A stretch of 64,000 bases of DNA, taken from NCBI RefSeq assembly GCF_028389875.1, contig NC_084665.1, positions 119,678,602 to 119,742,601 on the forward strand, given 5' to 3'. The translations under genes were made by a program, and so were the position numbers. The notes beneath the pieces are model-generated. The model saw only the letters and a program-made list of their open reading frames with translations, was not told the DNA's origin and ran no database searches. Numbering within the stretch: position 1 is the first letter of the stretch; the number at the start of each line of letters is the position of its first letter. Origin of the DNA: Rhea pennata (Eukaryota > Chordata > Aves > Rheiformes > Rheidae). Of this stretch, positions 62,774-64,000 are shown one piece after another.

Positions 62774-62846
62774 TGTTTCCACCTGGTTTCGAACCAGGGA
62801 CGTTTCGCGTGTTAGGCGAATGTGATAACCACTACACTATGGAAAC
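62774..62846 (-). tRNA. tRNA-Val, anticodon AAC
   Basis: A 73-base gene that decodes GUU/GUC valine codons (AAC becomes IAC). It folds completely: acceptor GTTTCCA with TGGAAAC (7 pairs) plus discriminator A, D arm with AGTGGTTA loop, anticodon stem TTCGC/GCGAA with loop CTAACAC (anticodon at 62813-62811), and T arm CCTGG-TTCGAAA-CCAGG. Box B reads GGTTCGAAACC. Compared with the vertebrate tRNA-Val(AAC) I remember, the changes in the acceptor and T stems are compensated on both sides. The variable loop has C instead of G at position 45. No TTTT terminator follows within about 60 bases, because a CR1 starts right after the gene. Confidence 0.95.
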
Positions 62847-62884
62847 TCCCAATAAACATATATTCATTGTTTCCAGTCATCTTC

Positions 62885-63064
62885 ATGTCCTTCATGCATT
62901 TGGACATCACTTTCGGAAGTATCTATTTGTTCCATCATCTTCATCTGAGAACTGCAGTGAGGCTCACATGGCTATAACACCATAGATCATTCTTCTTGCC
63001 CTTACTGAAGATGGGTCAGATGCAGTGATCTCTTTCCCATCATCAGGAAACTCCTCCTATTGCC
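62885..63064 (-). mobile_element. older CR1 LINE internal fragment between the two tRNA genes
   Basis: Diverged reverse complement of CR1 reverse transcriptase sequence: TGCATTTGGACATC, GCAGTGAGGCTCACATGGC, TTCTTCTTGCCCTTACTGAA, GATGGGTCAGATGCAGTG and CCCATCATCAGGAAACTCCT. It has no tail and its ends are approximate. Confidence 0.8.
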
Positions 63065-63096
63065 AAGATCAAGGCGCTATAAAACAGAGTCAATAC

Positions 63097-63100
63097 AAAA
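63097..63100 (-). terminator. RNA polymerase III terminator of tRNA-Trp
   Basis: On the minus strand a TTTT run lies 24 bases past the tRNA-Trp 3' end, within the usual range for Pol III termination. It is a minimal four-T signal. Confidence 0.6.
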
Positions 63101-63123
63101 GTCACCTGGTGTTGAACTAATCC

Positions 63124-63195
63124 TGACCCCGGTGTGATTTGAACACACAACCTTCTGATCTGGAGTCAGACGCGCTCCCCTTGCGCCACGAGGTC
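63124..63195 (-). tRNA. tRNA-Trp, anticodon CCA
   Basis: A 72-base gene with acceptor GACCTCG paired to CGGGGTC, discriminator A, D stem GCGC/GCGC, anticodon loop CTCCAGA on stem TCTGA/TCAGA (anticodon at 63163-63161), and a fully paired T stem GTGTG/CACAC around TTCAAAT. It matches vertebrate tRNA-Trp closely. The D loop reads AAGGGGA where I expect AACGGTA or similar, so two D-loop bases that also fall in box A differ. A TTTT terminator follows at 63100-63097. The 5' flank is CR1 sequence from 63199. Confidence 0.95.
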
Positions 63196-63198
63196 GAG

Positions 63199-63408
63199 GT
63201 AAAGAGTTCAGCCCCATCCACTGGACACCTCCCCTTCAGGTACTTGTACACATTGATCAGATCCCCCCCTCAGTCTTCTCTTCCCCAGGCTGAAGAGGCC
63301 CAGCTCTCGCAGCCATTCCTCATAGGGCAGGTGCTCCAGCCCTCTGATCAACTTTGTAGCCCTGCGCTGGACTCTCTCCAGTAGCTCCATGTCTCTGTTG
63401 TACTGGGT
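63199..63408 (-). mobile_element. CR1 LINE fragment lacking its 3' end
   Basis: Reverse complement of the CR1 C-terminal ORF2 region, encoding [28 protein letters not shown] and [13 protein letters not shown]. It is cut at the left (63199, beside tRNA-Trp) before the last part of ORF2 and the tail, and at the right near 63408. Loss of the 3' tail is not the usual LINE truncation, so a later deletion or rearrangement is implied. Confidence 0.9.
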
Positions 63409-64000
63409 ACTTTTGCCACTATCTGAGTCAGAATGCTGGGTTAGATGGTCTGAGGACATTTTTTTTTGCTCCAGGAATGCAAGAGAAAAATAATGAGGGA
63501 ATACTAATAGAAAACTCTGCTTTCAGTATAAATCTGGAGGGAACTCTTCAATGTCAGTAGAGGCATCTTAATTTTACACTTGCAAAAGAGTGCAGAATAT
63601 GAGCCAGCACACTTAAGTATAAAGAATTTATGTCAGATGTGGCACAAATTATCCCAAGGTGGAAAAATGTTTGAGAAAATCTTGACTGTATTCCTTTAGT
63701 AACTGAGTAATGAGTAACTTCTGCAGGGATAATATTCTACCTTTTTTCTTCATGATAAGAAGAAGAAATATTAGGCCAATTTTCATATGTATAAATTAAC
63801 ATAGGTCAGTTGAATTCTGTGTAAATATTCTGCTATGCACAAGCTGAGCAGCAGACTTTTGGAATTTTTAACTCCACAACTCTGCATATTACCTCTCAAA
63901 GGTATTAATCAACTACTGAGCTAACCTTGAAATCATGGAAAATTTGACAGAGGGTGGATCCCAAGAAATTTAAGTGAATTAGTCTCATTTCATGTGGAAA
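63409..64000. other. intergenic DNA, nothing recognised
   Basis: AT-rich sequence to the end of the window with no gene, tRNA or CR1 that I can support. Confidence 0.6.

Noticed and set aside
62647-62985. 112-codon plus-strand frame across the CR1 and tRNA-Val
   Set aside because: Antisense shadow of CR1 ORF2 and the tRNA gene.
1-64000. CRISPR arrays, operons or prokaryotic-type systems
   Set aside because: No regularly spaced repeats and no prokaryotic gene organisation. The window is vertebrate nuclear DNA.

Overview
The window is nuclear DNA from a bird. The main evidence is the number of CR1 LINE fragments of several ages, many ending in the avian CR1 tail of ATTCTATGATTCT-type repeats, together with low gene density, AT-rich introns, a single CpG-island promoter and vertebrate tRNA genes. 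The species cannot be read from the sequence. Left part (1 to about 27.7 kb): the 5' end of one gene on the minus strand, which I recognise as LDAH (lipid droplet-associated hydrolase). A coding exon with good splice sites lies at 13113-13265. A CpG-island first exon ends at a donor at 27569. About 14.3 kb of intron 1 lies between them, and intron 2 runs off the left edge. An ATG in exon 1 (27602-27600) is in frame with exon 2, so the protein may start 13 residues upstream of the exon 2 methionine. Intron 1 carries a nested CR1 cluster (16.8-18.9 kb). Middle (27.3-28.2 kb): the CpG island has two GCC/GGC triplet tracts and a long homopyrimidine tract on its right shoulder. Right part (28.2-61 kb): apparently intergenic DNA upstream of LDAH. 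It holds an ancient CR1 (28.2-29.4 kb), younger CR1 pieces, a 2.3 kb CR1 with a broken reverse transcriptase (44.8-47.0 kb), a possible retrocopy with a poly(A) signature (43.6-43.8 kb), and at least four diverged copies of a dispersed repeat I cannot name (34.7-53.6 kb). One isolated exon-like reading frame at 47753-47890 could belong to an unrecognised plus-strand gene. Right end (61.0-63.4 kb): two well-formed tRNA genes on the minus strand, tRNA-Trp(CCA) and tRNA-Val(AAC), sit inside a CR1 cluster. One CR1 insertion begins within about 2 bases of the tRNA-Val 3' end. I found no CRISPR, operon or other prokaryotic-type system. Most open frames outside the features listed look like chance frames or decayed CR1.
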